NCBI GenBank assembly: GCA_012800625.1
Contig: JAAZIY010000139.1
Span: forward strand, 1-13,931
Direction: 5' to 3'
Source of the DNA: Lentisphaerota bacterium
Lineage (GTDB): Bacteria > Verrucomicrobiota > Lentisphaeria > Oligosphaerales > Oligosphaeraceae
DNA length: 13,931 bases
Shown here in pieces: positions 1 through 7,400 of the stretch. Under the pieces are notes generated by a model. It made no database searches. It was not told the DNA's origin and saw nothing but the letters and a program-made list of their open reading frames with translations. The position numbers were made by a program, and so were the translations under genes. How positions within the stretch are numbered: the first letter of the stretch is position 1; every line of letters begins with the position of its first letter.

Positions 1-3
1 AAA

Positions 4-80
4 TGGTGGGCGACACAGAACTCGAATCTGTGACCTCTACCGTGTCGAGGTAGCGCTCTAACCAACTGAGCTAGTCGCCC
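4..80 (-). tRNA. tRNA-Val (anticodon GAC), CCA encoded
   Basis: A complete 77-nt cloverleaf can be folded on the minus strand. The acceptor stem is GGGCGAC/GTCGCCC, the D-stem GCTC/GAGC, the anticodon stem CTACC/GGTAG and the T-stem ACAGA/TCTGT. The T-loop is TTCGAGT and the 3' ACCA is encoded. The seven-base anticodon loop is TCGACAC, which puts GAC at positions 34-36 and reads Val GUC/GUU codons. Position 33 is C instead of the near-universal U, which is odd for an elongator tRNA. The gene lies 85 nt downstream of the coiled-coil gene on the same strand and may have its own promoter in that gap. Confidence 0.95.
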
Positions 81-100
81 TTGATGAACTGATGAAAGAT

Positions 101-128
101 AAAATACCGCCGCTTTGAAAAAGTGCAA
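101..128 (-). promoter_or_regulatory. possible promoter of tRNA-Val
   Basis: On the minus strand, TTGCAC (123-128) lies 16 nt before TATTTT (101-106). Initiation would fall about 10-15 nt before the mature tRNA 5' end at position 80. An overlapping TTGACT (128-133) is a better -35 match, but at 21 nt it is too far from the same -10. The call rests only on consensus matching and position. Confidence 0.25.
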
Positions 129-165
129 GTCAAAATTCGGAAATTCGTAAAAAACAAGAGCGGAT

Positions 166-1533
166 TTATTTTTTCAGCTTGTTTTTTGGAACTACGGGTT
201 CCTGCAGGTCTTCCAGCTCGATGCTCTGGAAGAATATTTCCTGCAGGAAGCCCAGCATGAAGCTGCGCGCCTCCAGGTTTATCTGTACATCGCTAAACAG
301 CTCCGAGACCTGTTCCCAGAAGGCCGGCAGGTCTCCCGCCATGACCTCGAGCGTATTGCTTTGTGCCAAGCGCCGCACCAGCTCCTCTTCGCTCTTGTTG
401 AGTTTTTCCCAAAACTCGGTGAGTGTGCCTTCTATAGTCAGGCTACGGTCTTCCTCGTAGTTAAGCTTGCGCACCAGGCTATTGAAATTACGCCGCAGCG
501 TGGGGTTCATTTTCATGGCGGCGCCTACCTTTGGCCAGTCGATGCGTGAGAGCAAAAGGTCGACAAACTTACTGCTACGCTCCATTGCGGCGCTCAGGCG
601 TGTCGATTCGGTCTCGGCCAGGGCTTTGGCCTTGTCGGCCTCTACCGAGTTGCGTTCCAGGCCGCGGTTCAAGAGCCGCTGCTCCTCATATTTGCTCTGC
701 CAGGCGGCAAGCTGTTCAGAGACCCGGTTGAAGTCATTTTGCAGCCGTGCCATATCACGTTTGAAGCCCTCTTCCAACTCGGTTTGCCGCAGGCCAAGCT
801 GGCTTTCGTTTTCCTGCAAACGCTGTTGCAGATGCCTTGCCTCGGCTTGGGAGCTGTCATATTTCTGCTGCATTGCCTCGCGCTCGCCGCGCATGACGCG
901 CAGCTGTTTTTTCAGCTCGAGCAACTCGGCGTTAGCGGCCTGTTGCTGCTCTTGCAAGCGTGCCTGTTCGGCGCTTAGCTGTGCGTCCCGCCGGCGCAGT
1001 TGTTCCAGCTCTTGGGCCTGCTGGGCAATTTGCTCAAGCAAATCACTGTTACCCTGGGATTCATCCAGTATCTGCTCGGCCTGGGTGTCGCTAAATTTTA
1101 GCGGACTGAAATGCAGCAGTATGCGCCAGGCAGGCTGCTCGCGCACCGCGTAAAACTCGGCAAACTTCTCATCGCTGAGTACATAGTCGTCGTCGCCAAG
1201 CTTATTTTCCTTGCGATAGTCCAGGTACTCATCGGAGTGAAAGTACTCCTCCAGCTTGTTATGCAATTCCTCATGCACCGGGTACCAGACGGCAAAAAGA
1301 CCATTGCAGCTAGCCTCTGAAAAGTCGCTTTTTTCGGCTTCACGGCTGATAATTTTTTCCAGACGCTGACGTTTTTTCGGCTCGAGGCGGTGTCCGCCAA
1401 AAGTGCACATCTTATGCAATGCGGCATTAGCCTGAACATAGGCGAGCAGATTCGCCCAGGGCAATTCGCCCAGCATGCGCGTAAATACTTCTGCCGGATT
1501 GACGCCTTGGGCTTTTTCAGGATTAGCAAACAT
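166..1533 (-). CDS. coiled-coil protein of unknown function (455 aa)
   Basis: I do not recognise this family. The N-terminal part (about residues 1-150) looks globular and is rich in aromatic and charged residues. Residues about 160-320 are a long Gln/Glu/Leu/Arg-rich stretch with heptad-like spacing, very probably a coiled coil. A globular C-terminal domain follows (about 320-440), ending in a Lys-rich tail. There is no signal peptide or membrane segment, so it is probably cytoplasmic. The ATG at 1533 is preceded by AAGGAG 12-13 nt upstream, inside the end of the upstream gene. The two genes overlap by 11 bp (1523-1533), which suggests one transcript and translational coupling. A structural, scaffold or SMC-like role would be speculation: no Walker A or B motif is visible. 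The reading frame is firm and the function unknown. Confidence 0.85.
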   Translation of the reverse strand: MFANPEKAQGVNPAEVFTRMLGELPWANLLAYVQANAALHKMCTFGGHRLEPKKRQRLEKIISREAEKSDFSEASCNGLFAVWYPVHEELHNKLEEYFHSDEYLDYRKENKLGDDDYVLSDEKFAEFYAVREQPAWRILLHFSPLKFSDTQAEQILDESQGNSDLLEQIAQQAQELEQLRRRDAQLSAEQARLQEQQQAANAELLELKKQLRVMRGEREAMQQKYDSSQAEARHLQQRLQENESQLGLRQTELEEGFKRDMARLQNDFNRVSEQLAAWQSKYEEQRLLNRGLERNSVEADKAKALAETESTRLSAAMERSSKFVDLLLSRIDWPKVGAAMKMNPTLRRNFNSLVRKLNYEEDRSLTIEGTLTEFWEKLNKSEEELVRRLAQSNTLEVMAGDLPAFWEQVSELFSDVQINLEARSFMLGFLQEIFFQSIELEDLQEPVVPKNKLKK

Positions 1534-1933
1534 CCAGGAGATACTCCTTATTCAACAGTTTTTTAGCGCTGACAATGAAGGCTGCCGCCATCTGACGGCG
1601 CAATGAACATTCTATCTTTTGGCTAGCCATGCGCAGCCCCAGGGCGGCGTCGCTACGCCCCTCAGATTCGGCCTGGGCAATGCCCTGCAGGCAAAGAGAG
1701 AGAGCCGCGCGCCAGTCTTGCTCCTGACATAAGAGAGCGACGCGGCTCATGATGTCGTCGCCCGGGCCAGACTCCTCAGCCTTAGGCTTGCTCGCCTGCT
1801 GCTGTTGCTTTTGTTGTTGCTGCTGCTGTTGCTGCAACTGCTGCTGAGCCCGCGTCTTGGCAAGACGGCGTTTCGCTTTGCGGTCTAATAAGGAATCGTC
1901 AATCTCTTCGACAATATGATTCATTCTGGCCAT
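1523..1933 (-). CDS. small Gln-rich protein of unknown function (136 aa)
   Basis: First gene of a two-gene unit with the coiled-coil protein, overlapping it by 11 bp. The product has three parts. Residues 1-29 are a charged, basic N-terminus containing the KAKRRLAKTR segment. Residues 30-46 are a nearly pure glutamine run broken by one Leu and one Lys. After a Ser/Pro/Gly linker, residues about 60-136 form a predicted helical domain with several Ala- and Leu-rich helices, perhaps a TPR-like hairpin. No family is recognised. The ATG at 1933 has no clear Shine-Dalgarno, and a second ATG at 1924 is the alternative start. No other in-frame ATG, GTG or TTG lies in the roughly 50 nt upstream. The Gln run mixes CAG and CAA codons, so it is more likely a maintained protein feature than a slipping microsatellite. 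Confidence 0.75.
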   Translation of the reverse strand: MARMNHIVEEIDDSLLDRKAKRRLAKTRAQQQLQQQQQQQQKQQQQASKPKAEESGPGDDIMSRVALLCQEQDWRAALSLCLQGIAQAESEGRSDAALGLRMASQKIECSLRRQMAAAFIVSAKKLLNKEYLLDVC

Positions 1934-1980
1934 GAACGACTTTGCTTTGGAACCCCCACCGGCAAGGAGAAAAGATAAAT

Positions 1981-2027
1981 ATAAGAAAAAACATATAAAA
2001 ATACCTCAAGCCAAAATTGGCTGAGGT
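1981..2027 (-). terminator. factor-independent terminator after tRNA-Cys
   Basis: On the minus strand a hairpin pairs ACCTCA with TGAGGT and GCCAA with TTGGC, with one unpaired A and a two-base loop (2003-2027). It is followed at once by a T-rich tract (1981-2002, ATTTTTATATGTTTTTT). It lies 41 nt past the encoded CCA of tRNA-Cys and about 50 nt before the Gln-rich gene. It therefore probably ends the tRNA transcript, or attenuates read-through into the gene pair. On the plus strand there is no T-tract, so it works in one direction only. Confidence 0.7.
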
Positions 2028-2068
2028 AATATGCCGACGAATACCGGAAAAGCCGCCGACAGAAAACT

Positions 2069-2143
<75 letters not shown>

Positions 2144-2155
2144 TGGTTTGAGCAT

Positions 2156-2185
2156 ATAATATAGCCCGGCTGCAATGTTTTTCCA
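2156..2185 (-). promoter_or_regulatory. likely promoter of tRNA-Cys
   Basis: On the minus strand TGGAAA (2180-2185) precedes TATTAT (2156-2161) by 18 nt. An overlapping TATATT sits at 2158-2163, at 16 nt spacing. Transcription would begin about 5-8 nt before the mature tRNA 5' end at 2143. The AT-rich -10 region stands out in a GC-rich surrounding. This is consensus evidence only. Confidence 0.4.
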
Positions 2186-2234
2186 GCCAATGTAGAAAAA
2201 ATTGTCGAAATGCCGCAAATGCCCGCTTGCTGTG

Positions 2235-2289
2235 GCTGAGTGTGCCTCCCTGTGCCTTTATGTCCAATCGGCTTTTTTGACGAAGTCTA
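2235..2289 (+). repeat. degenerate copy of the dispersed 10-bp-unit repeat
   Basis: Three decamer-like units (GCTGAGTGTG, CCTCCCTGTG, CCTTTATGTC) are followed by CAATCGGCTTTTTTGACG and then a GTCTA end. The order matches the left arm of the inverted element at 4043-4097 unit for unit, but with many substitutions. The right arm is missing. It ends 37 nt before the -35 of the helicase promoter. No gene is seen in the 2144-2402 spacer; apart from this relic and the two promoters it holds nothing I can name. Confidence 0.6.
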
Positions 2290-2326
2290 CATACCAACGC
2301 GCCAGCTGCTGCTCTTGTACCACGAA

Positions 2327-2356
2327 TTGTTTTTCTTCTTTCAGCCCTTATATTAT
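2327..2356 (+). promoter_or_regulatory. likely promoter of the helicase gene
   Basis: TTGTTT (2327-2332) and TATTAT (2351-2356) are separated by 18 nt, close to the sigma-70 consensus in sequence and spacing. The expected start is near 2363, giving a leader of about 40 nt that contains the Shine-Dalgarno at 2390. Confidence 0.5.
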
Positions 2357-2389
2357 GGTTTAGCTTTATTTTTATGCCCTATTATTTTC

Positions 2390-2394
2390 AGGAG
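2390..2394 (+). promoter_or_regulatory. Shine-Dalgarno that fixes a TTG start
   Basis: AGGAG lies 8 nt before the TTG at 2403. No ATG or GTG fits the reading frame at a good distance, so this site decides in favour of the TTG start for the helicase. Confidence 0.7.
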
Positions 2395-2402
2395 TAGGTA
2401 TT

Positions 2403-4004
2403 TTGTCATCTGGTATTTTTTCGCGTCTACGTGGTTTTTTCGCTGATTTGTTCAGGGCGGAGCCTGCCCAACCCGATGCGGCTTCGTTATTGCCGCCCAA
2501 GGCGCAAGCCGAGGAGATTCCCGCCTCCGCCCCAAAAAAGCGTCGTCGTCCCCGCAAGAAGAAGACAGTCTCTACGGCTCCGGCTCCTTCTTCATCTTCG
2601 CCTCCGGCTATTGCTCCACTTTCCACACAAGTCGAGCACAATGTAGGTTTAAGCAACAAGCGAGTCTTGGGCGACTGGGCAGCTCCGGCCCTGGTTTCGC
2701 GTCAGGAGGGCAAGGCTTATTTCCAGGATTTTGCTTTAGACCCCCGTCTGCTCAAAGCCATAGTTGACGATTTGCAGTTTGTGAGCTGCACTCCGGTCCA
2801 GAAGCTGGCTTTGCCTGAGGCGCTGGCTGGAAACGACGTTACCGGCAAAGCCCAGACCGGCACCGGCAAGACAGCGGTGTTCCTCATCTCCATTATCCAA
2901 GCCTATCTGCGTCAAAGCCAAGAAGAGGCTGGCCAACGCCAGCCCAAGCAGCCCTTTGCCCTGGTTCTGGCGCCAACCCGGGAACTGGCCATACAGATAG
3001 CCAGGGATGCCGAAGAGCTTAGCGTCTACACCGAACTGCGTAGTGTCGCGGTATACGGGGGCATGGACTATGAAAAGCAGAGACGGCTGCTCTCCGCCGG
3101 CTGCGACTTGGTGCTGGCAACCCCAGGAAGGCTGCTGGACTATTTGCAGCAGGGCGTGCTCGATCTTTCCAAGCTGAAAGTGCTTATCATTGATGAGGCC
3201 GACCGCATGCTGGACATGGGCTTTATTCCGGACGTAAAACGCATCGTCGGACACACGCCGCCCCCGGCTCAGCGCCAGACCATGCTTTTCAGCGCCACCC
3301 TGTCGCATGACATACTCAATCTGGCCTCGCGCTGGATGCGCGCAGAGCCTAAGGTCATAGAGATAGAACCCGAGCAGATCGTGGCCAAGGGTATCGAGGA
3401 GATTATCTACGCCTGCACCAGCAGAGAAAAGCTACCCATTATACTATGGTTGCTGCAGCATGACGACTGCGGCAGAGTGCTTATCTTCCGCAACCGCCGC
3501 GTGGATGTGGACTACCTGCACAACAAGCTGCTGCAATACGGCATCGCCGCCGAAAAACTCTCCGGCGACGTCGAGCAACACAAACGCCTGCGCATCCTGG
3601 AGGCTTTCCGGCAGGGCAGCGTCCGAGTCATTGTGGCAACCGACGTGGCCGGCAGAGGCATACATATAGATGAGGTCACACACGTATTCAATTACGACCT
3701 GCCATACGAGGCCGAGGACTATGTGCACCGCATCGGCAGAACCGCAAGAGCCGGACAGGAAGGCAAAGCCATCAGCTTCGCCGGAGAAGACTGCGCCTTC
3801 GTCATCCCGGAAATCGAAACCTATATAGGGCGCAGCCTGCCGATTACGCAGCCCGAAGAAAATATGCTGAAAATGCCGGCAGCGGTCAAAAGCCAGCCGC
3901 CAGGCATCGCCAGCAGCGAAAGCACAGTCAACAGCAGAAAACCCCAGCGCAGCAGCCGTAGACCCAGAGACACAAGGGTGCGCAGAGGCGGACCGAGGCG
4001 CTGA
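2403..4004 (+). CDS. DEAD-box ATP-dependent RNA helicase (RhlB/RhlE-like, 533 aa)
   Basis: A superfamily 2 RNA helicase that unwinds RNA duplexes using ATP, probably in mRNA decay or ribosome assembly in the cytoplasm. All core motifs are present: a Q-motif region with an upstream aromatic (FQDF, 107-110; PVQ, 131-133), motif I AQTGTGKT (150-157), Ia PTRELA (191-196), Ib TPGR (240-243), II DEAD (264-267), III SAT (297-299), IV LIFRNRR (360-366), V ATDVAGRGIHID (412-423) and VI HRIGRTARAG (442-451). Disordered basic tails flank the core: Lys/Arg-rich and Ser/Pro-rich residues 30-80, and an Arg-rich end (510-533). Such tails in this family bind RNA or partners. Residues 3-19 could form an amphipathic helix, which is unusual. 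The TTG start is supported by AGGAG 8 nt upstream. It is monocistronic and the only plus-strand gene here. RhlB is the closest by motif wording, but the subfamily is uncertain. Confidence 0.95.
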   Translation: MSSGIFSRLRGFFADLFRAEPAQPDAASLLPPKAQAEEIPASAPKKRRRPRKKKTVSTAPAPSSSSPPAIAPLSTQVEHNVGLSNKRVLGDWAAPALVSRQEGKAYFQDFALDPRLLKAIVDDLQFVSCTPVQKLALPEALAGNDVTGKAQTGTGKTAVFLISIIQAYLRQSQEEAGQRQPKQPFALVLAPTRELAIQIARDAEELSVYTELRSVAVYGGMDYEKQRRLLSAGCDLVLATPGRLLDYLQQGVLDLSKLKVLIIDEADRMLDMGFIPDVKRIVGHTPPPAQRQTMLFSATLSHDILNLASRWMRAEPKVIEIEPEQIVAKGIEEIIYACTSREKLPIILWLLQHDDCGRVLIFRNRRVDVDYLHNKLLQYGIAAEKLSGDVEQHKRLRILEAFRQGSVRVIVATDVAGRGIHIDEVTHVFNYDLPYEAEDYVHRIGRTARAGQEGKAISFAGEDCAFVIPEIETYIGRSLPITQPEENMLKMPAAVKSQPPGIASSESTVNSRKPQRSSRRPRDTRVRRGGPRR

Positions 4005-4042
4005 ATGCTGGCAGCGTGGATTTTTGACATTATATTTTTAAA

Positions 4043-4176
4043 ACCTACTGTGCCTTCGTGTGACTTAGTGTCCAAATTGGCTTTTGGACGCGGTCTATAT
4101 TAGACCCCGTCCAAAAAGGTGACTTGGCAGGAATTTGGACACGAAGACACACAAAGCTACACTAAGACACACCAAG
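4043..4176. repeat. imperfect inverted repeat element with decamer arms
   Basis: At the centre 4082-4097 pairs with 4101-4116 around a TAT loop: 15 of 16 positions pair, with one C-C mismatch. The arms continue outward imperfectly. The left arm has three decamers (ACCTACTGTG, CCTTCGTGTG, ACTTAGTGTC) at 4043-4072. The right arm has four decamers in the opposite sense (GGACACGAAG, ACACACAAAG, CTACACTAAG, ACACACCAAG) at 4137-4176. The right half (4101-4176) recurs at 10949-11025 in the same orientation. The element lies past the helicase stop. The central stem could slow RNA polymerase, but no T-tract follows on either strand. Confidence 0.8.
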
Positions 4177-4188
4177 TAGTCTTCGTCT

Positions 4189-4307
4189 AAAATTAAAATT
4201 TCTGCCAAAAAATGCGTTTTTCATGCGATTTCATCGATTTTTTTGTTTTGTCCGGCTCCCTTTTCCCAACAAACCAAAACGGGCAAGCGGCTTATGCGGC
4301 GCCGCAG
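4189..4307 (+). repeat. ~119-bp direct repeat, copy 1
   Basis: This stretch is repeated in the same orientation at 7899-8017, on the other side of the AsmA-like gene. A 50-bp block (4247-4296 against 7957-8006) is identical. The AT-rich part before it has several substitutions and single-base insertions or deletions that would shift any reading frame, so it is not protein-coding. The block is followed here by a strong hairpin that copy 2 has lost. Confidence 0.85.
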
Positions 4308-4321
4308 GCGCCGCATAAGCC
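4289..4321. repeat. 15-bp GC-rich perfect hairpin
   Basis: The left arm 4289-4303 pairs perfectly with 4307-4321 around the loop GCA. The arm contains CTTATGCGGCGCC. One arm of the same hairpin, joined to decamer units in the same order, recurs at 11026-11040. It lies 122 nt beyond the AsmA-like stop in the direction of that gene. A T-tract is lacking, so a terminator role is doubtful. Confidence 0.75.
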
Positions 4322-4438
4322 CTTAGTGTGCCTTCGTGTCTCTTCGTGTCCCTTAGTGTCCTCCCCCCTTCGTGTGCCTTGGTGGCTCAGGGGCTTTTTG
4401 GACGCGGTGTGTCTTCGTGTACAAATTCCCGCCAGGCC
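4321..4438. repeat. tandem 10-bp repeat array and partial reversed element
   Basis: Four contiguous decamers (CCTTAGTGTG, CCTTCGTGTC, TCTTCGTGTC, CCTTAGTGTC) fill 4321-4360. After six bases come CCTTCGTGTG and CCTTGGTGGC (4367-4386). From 4394 to 4438 a CTTTTTGGACGCGGTG...TTCGTGTACAAATTCCCGCCAGG stretch is a reversed, rearranged version of the 4101-4150 element. With the two elements to its left this fills the 438-nt spacer 4005-4442, in which I see no gene. Confidence 0.75.
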
Positions 4439-4442
4439 AGCT

Positions 4443-7400
4443 TTAATCTGTGTCAAAGACCCTATTGAGGGCGGAGCGTATTTTCCACTCCGGCTTTTTG
4501 ATGCTGCCGCGCAGCTCCGCATCAAAGGCCCATGAGAGCGGCTTGAGCATAAACGAGAGCAGATTGACATTTTTCAGCGCTTCGCCCTTCACGGCGAATT
4601 TGAGTTTGTCTTTGTCCCAGGCGTATTCCCCGTCGCCATGCAGCGCGATAATGGTGCCGTCGGTGGCAAAGCGGTTCACCAGCACACGACTGCCTTGCAG
4701 TGTATAGTCGGCCTCCAGCTCGCTAATGCTGCCCAGCGAGGCCGCTTTGCCCTTGCCGAGAAAGCCCAGCGAGAGCAGCGAGGCCAGGTTGTGCAGCAGG
4801 GGCACCTGCCAGAGGTCGGCCTCGCGCAGCTTGAAATGCCCGCCGCCCTCGAGGTAGAGCGGCGAGTCGGCCCAGCCCTGCAAAAAAGCCACCTTGCCGT
4901 CCAGGTCAATGCGCCCCTGCAGCGAGTTTTTGCGCTCCGTGTCAGCCTCTCCAAGAAAGGCATTTTCGGCTTTTTCCAAAGAAAGCCCTCTGATTTTCAG
5001 CAGGCTTTCGCCGGAGCGGCTCAAGAAGTCGAAGTAGCCGCTGTTTTGCAGCCTGGAGTCATAGAATCCGGCCTCTTTGACATGCCAAAACAGCTTGTCT
5101 TTATCATAGTTCCAAGTGCAGTCGGCATTTTGCAGCAGCTTGCCTCTGAATCCCAGCTCCTTGGCCAGAAGCTTGCCCTGTATTTGAACCTGCATGGGGC
5201 TGGAAAAGTCAAAACGCCCCTGGCATTGCACCTTGGACTGCGGATGTATGTCAATCAGTTCTAGAAAGTCCCGCCAGTCATCGTCGATAGACTTCAGCAG
5301 TGCCAGGCTGTCCAGAGGCGCGTCGCTCTCAAAAAGCTCGAAACTGCAATGCGGGTTGCCCTCGAAGGAGAACTCCATCCTTGCCTGGATATCGCCGTGC
5401 CCGGTTTTCAGGATGATAGGCTCGATAAGCAAGGATTCGGGCAGGTCCAAGAGCAGGCTAAGCTCCGCCTCAGGCAGCGGAAAATCTTTGTAGAACGCAT
5501 TGGCCAGCTGCAGCCCGGCTTCTATTTTCAGCTGCCAGTTTTTGCCATGCAGCGGGTCCTCCCAGAAAAACAGCTCTGGTATGCTGATTTTCGGCGGCTG
5601 TTCCTGGTCCCAGCGCACATTTTGCCACAGCAGCGCATAGATACGGCTAGCCTCCTCGTTGAAAATAAAGGCGTCAAAAAGTTCCGGTCTGGCTTTGACA
5701 AAGGCATTCGCTACCCTCAGGCTGGGAGCCTTGAAGTCGATAAACAGGTCCAACTCCAATTCCTCATCCTGGTCGACCTGGGCCTGGATGCGGCGGAAAC
5801 TGGCGTTTCGCGCGTTGATTTGCGCCTCGGCCTGCATCTGGTGTATGCGCAGATTACGAAACCGGGCATCCCGGGCCTGCATTTGCAGCAGCAGCAGCCA
5901 ACTCGAAGGCTGACGCAGGTCGAACTCGGGCAGACTGTATTGCAGGCTCATTTTTCGGGAGCCGGCGATCATCTCGTCTATGGAGGCATAGAGCCGCTCG
6001 AATTGCTCCCGAAAGACTTGCAGCAGCAGCTCGGGCACCAGGTTTGCCTGCCCGTCAAAGATTTCCAGGCTGTTTTTTTGCAAATCGAGGCGGCAGCCGG
6101 CCTGCGTGCTGAGTATCTCCTCGGCCTCGCCCTCGCCCTCGCTTTCCTTGCGCAGCTCCAGCTTCATTTCAGCGGGCAGCTGTTTGCTTGCCAGCAGGTC
6201 TTGCAAGTCAATCCTGCCCTGCAAAAGCAGGTCCTGGCTGCCATTTTGCCTGAGTTTGGCGCTGGCATCGTTAATATATATGCTTTCATCCTCCAGGCTC
6301 AGCGGCAAAACCAGGTCCTCGAGCCTGAGGCCAAAGACCTGCGCCTGCGCTTCGCGCAGGCTTGCTTTCAGGCGCCATTTACGCCAGTCCGGCTCGGAGG
6401 GCAGCAAGCTGGCCTCCAGCTGCAAGTCGTCAAAATGCTGCAGTGCCTGCAGTTGCCTGCCCCAGCCCTGCTCTTCGAGCAGCTCATACAAGTTCATGCG
6501 GGCCTGTATGTCGCCGGAAAGCAGCTGCCGGGCAAAGTCCCATTTTAGCGTCCCGCCAATGGTTTTATTGCCGCGGTAGTCTTTTGCCAGCAGCAGCTCG
6601 TTAAACTCCAGGCTCTGCTCATGCAGGCGCAGGCTGGCCTTGGCAAACTGAAAGCGGCTGTCGTAGATGGACAGCGCGCGCAGGCTGCTGTCCAGCTGCA
6701 GATCAAAATTCTGCAGGTCCAGTCCCGGAATGCTCAGCTTGCCCTTAAAGCTCATGGGCAGGGGGCAGTGTATAAAGGCCGGCCAGGGCATTTGCCCGCC
6801 GCCAGCCAGGCTCAGCAGAGTCTCAGGAGCCAAACGTCCTTGAAAGTCGGCGCTCACATTCTGACTTTTGAAGTCGATGCTGCCCGAAGCCTGCAGACGC
6901 TCGTTGTTTTCAAAAATCCAGAGCAGGTCATAAAGCTCAAAGACCTGCTGCCTAAGCTTGAAACGCCCGCGCTGTTTTTGCACCATGACCGGGCCGAGCT
7001 GGCCGTAGTTGAGATCAAAGTCGCCGTCCAGCTCCAGAGCCTGCCAACTGCGCAAGTCAGAGCTGCAGTTAAAGGCCAAGCGAGTGTCGTTTTCGCCAAA
7101 CTCGCAGTGCTCGAAATAAGCCTGGAATTTCTCCAGCAAGGCCAGAACCTTCTGATAGTCGCGTTCCTTGCCTGCCGGGCGCCGAGCCAACAGGGTAGGC
7201 AGCTCGGAGGCATTGTCCAGCAATGCCGCACCATTGACCCGGATGCCGTTTTGCCTGAAGCTTAACATCAAGGCGAGCTGCTGCGGATTTTGCAGCCTGG
7301 CCGAAAAAGCCAGCTGGCGGCAACGCAGTATGGGATGGCCAGCCTCATTCAGCAGGCTAAGCTCGGCATGGCGAAAACGCAGGTTTTTTAGAGAGAGCGC

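Noticed and set aside
4..80. tRNA-Val as an integration site with an att duplication
   Set aside because: I see no second copy of the tRNA 3' end in the window and no integrase gene.
467..1153. 228-aa plus-strand frame opposite the coiled-coil gene
   Set aside because: Ser/Cys/Arg-rich shadow of the Glu/Gln/Leu codons of the coiled coil; no start signal or family.
2170..2195. Sigma-54 promoter upstream of tRNA-Cys (TGG...TTGC)
   Set aside because: The GG-to-GC distance does not fit the -24/-12 spacing; a sigma-70-like pair with correct spacing explains the site better.
4289..4321. Factor-independent terminator for the AsmA-like gene
   Set aside because: The stem is strong but neither strand has a following T-tract, and it is over 120 nt past the stop codon.
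4321..4386. CRISPR array
   Set aside because: Units are only 10 bp and mostly contiguous, with no unique spacers of fixed length and no cas genes.
4212..4535. 107-aa plus-strand frame across the 4212-4535 spacer
   Set aside because: It runs through the direct repeat, the hairpin and the decamer array, and then antisense into the AsmA-like gene. Insertions and deletions between repeat copies break the frame, so it is not a gene.
5349..6548. 399-aa open frame on the plus strand inside the AsmA-like gene
   Set aside because: It lies fully antisense to a gene with clear domain features. The Gln/Leu-rich composition is what the complement of a Leu/Gln-rich gene gives, and it has no family resemblance.
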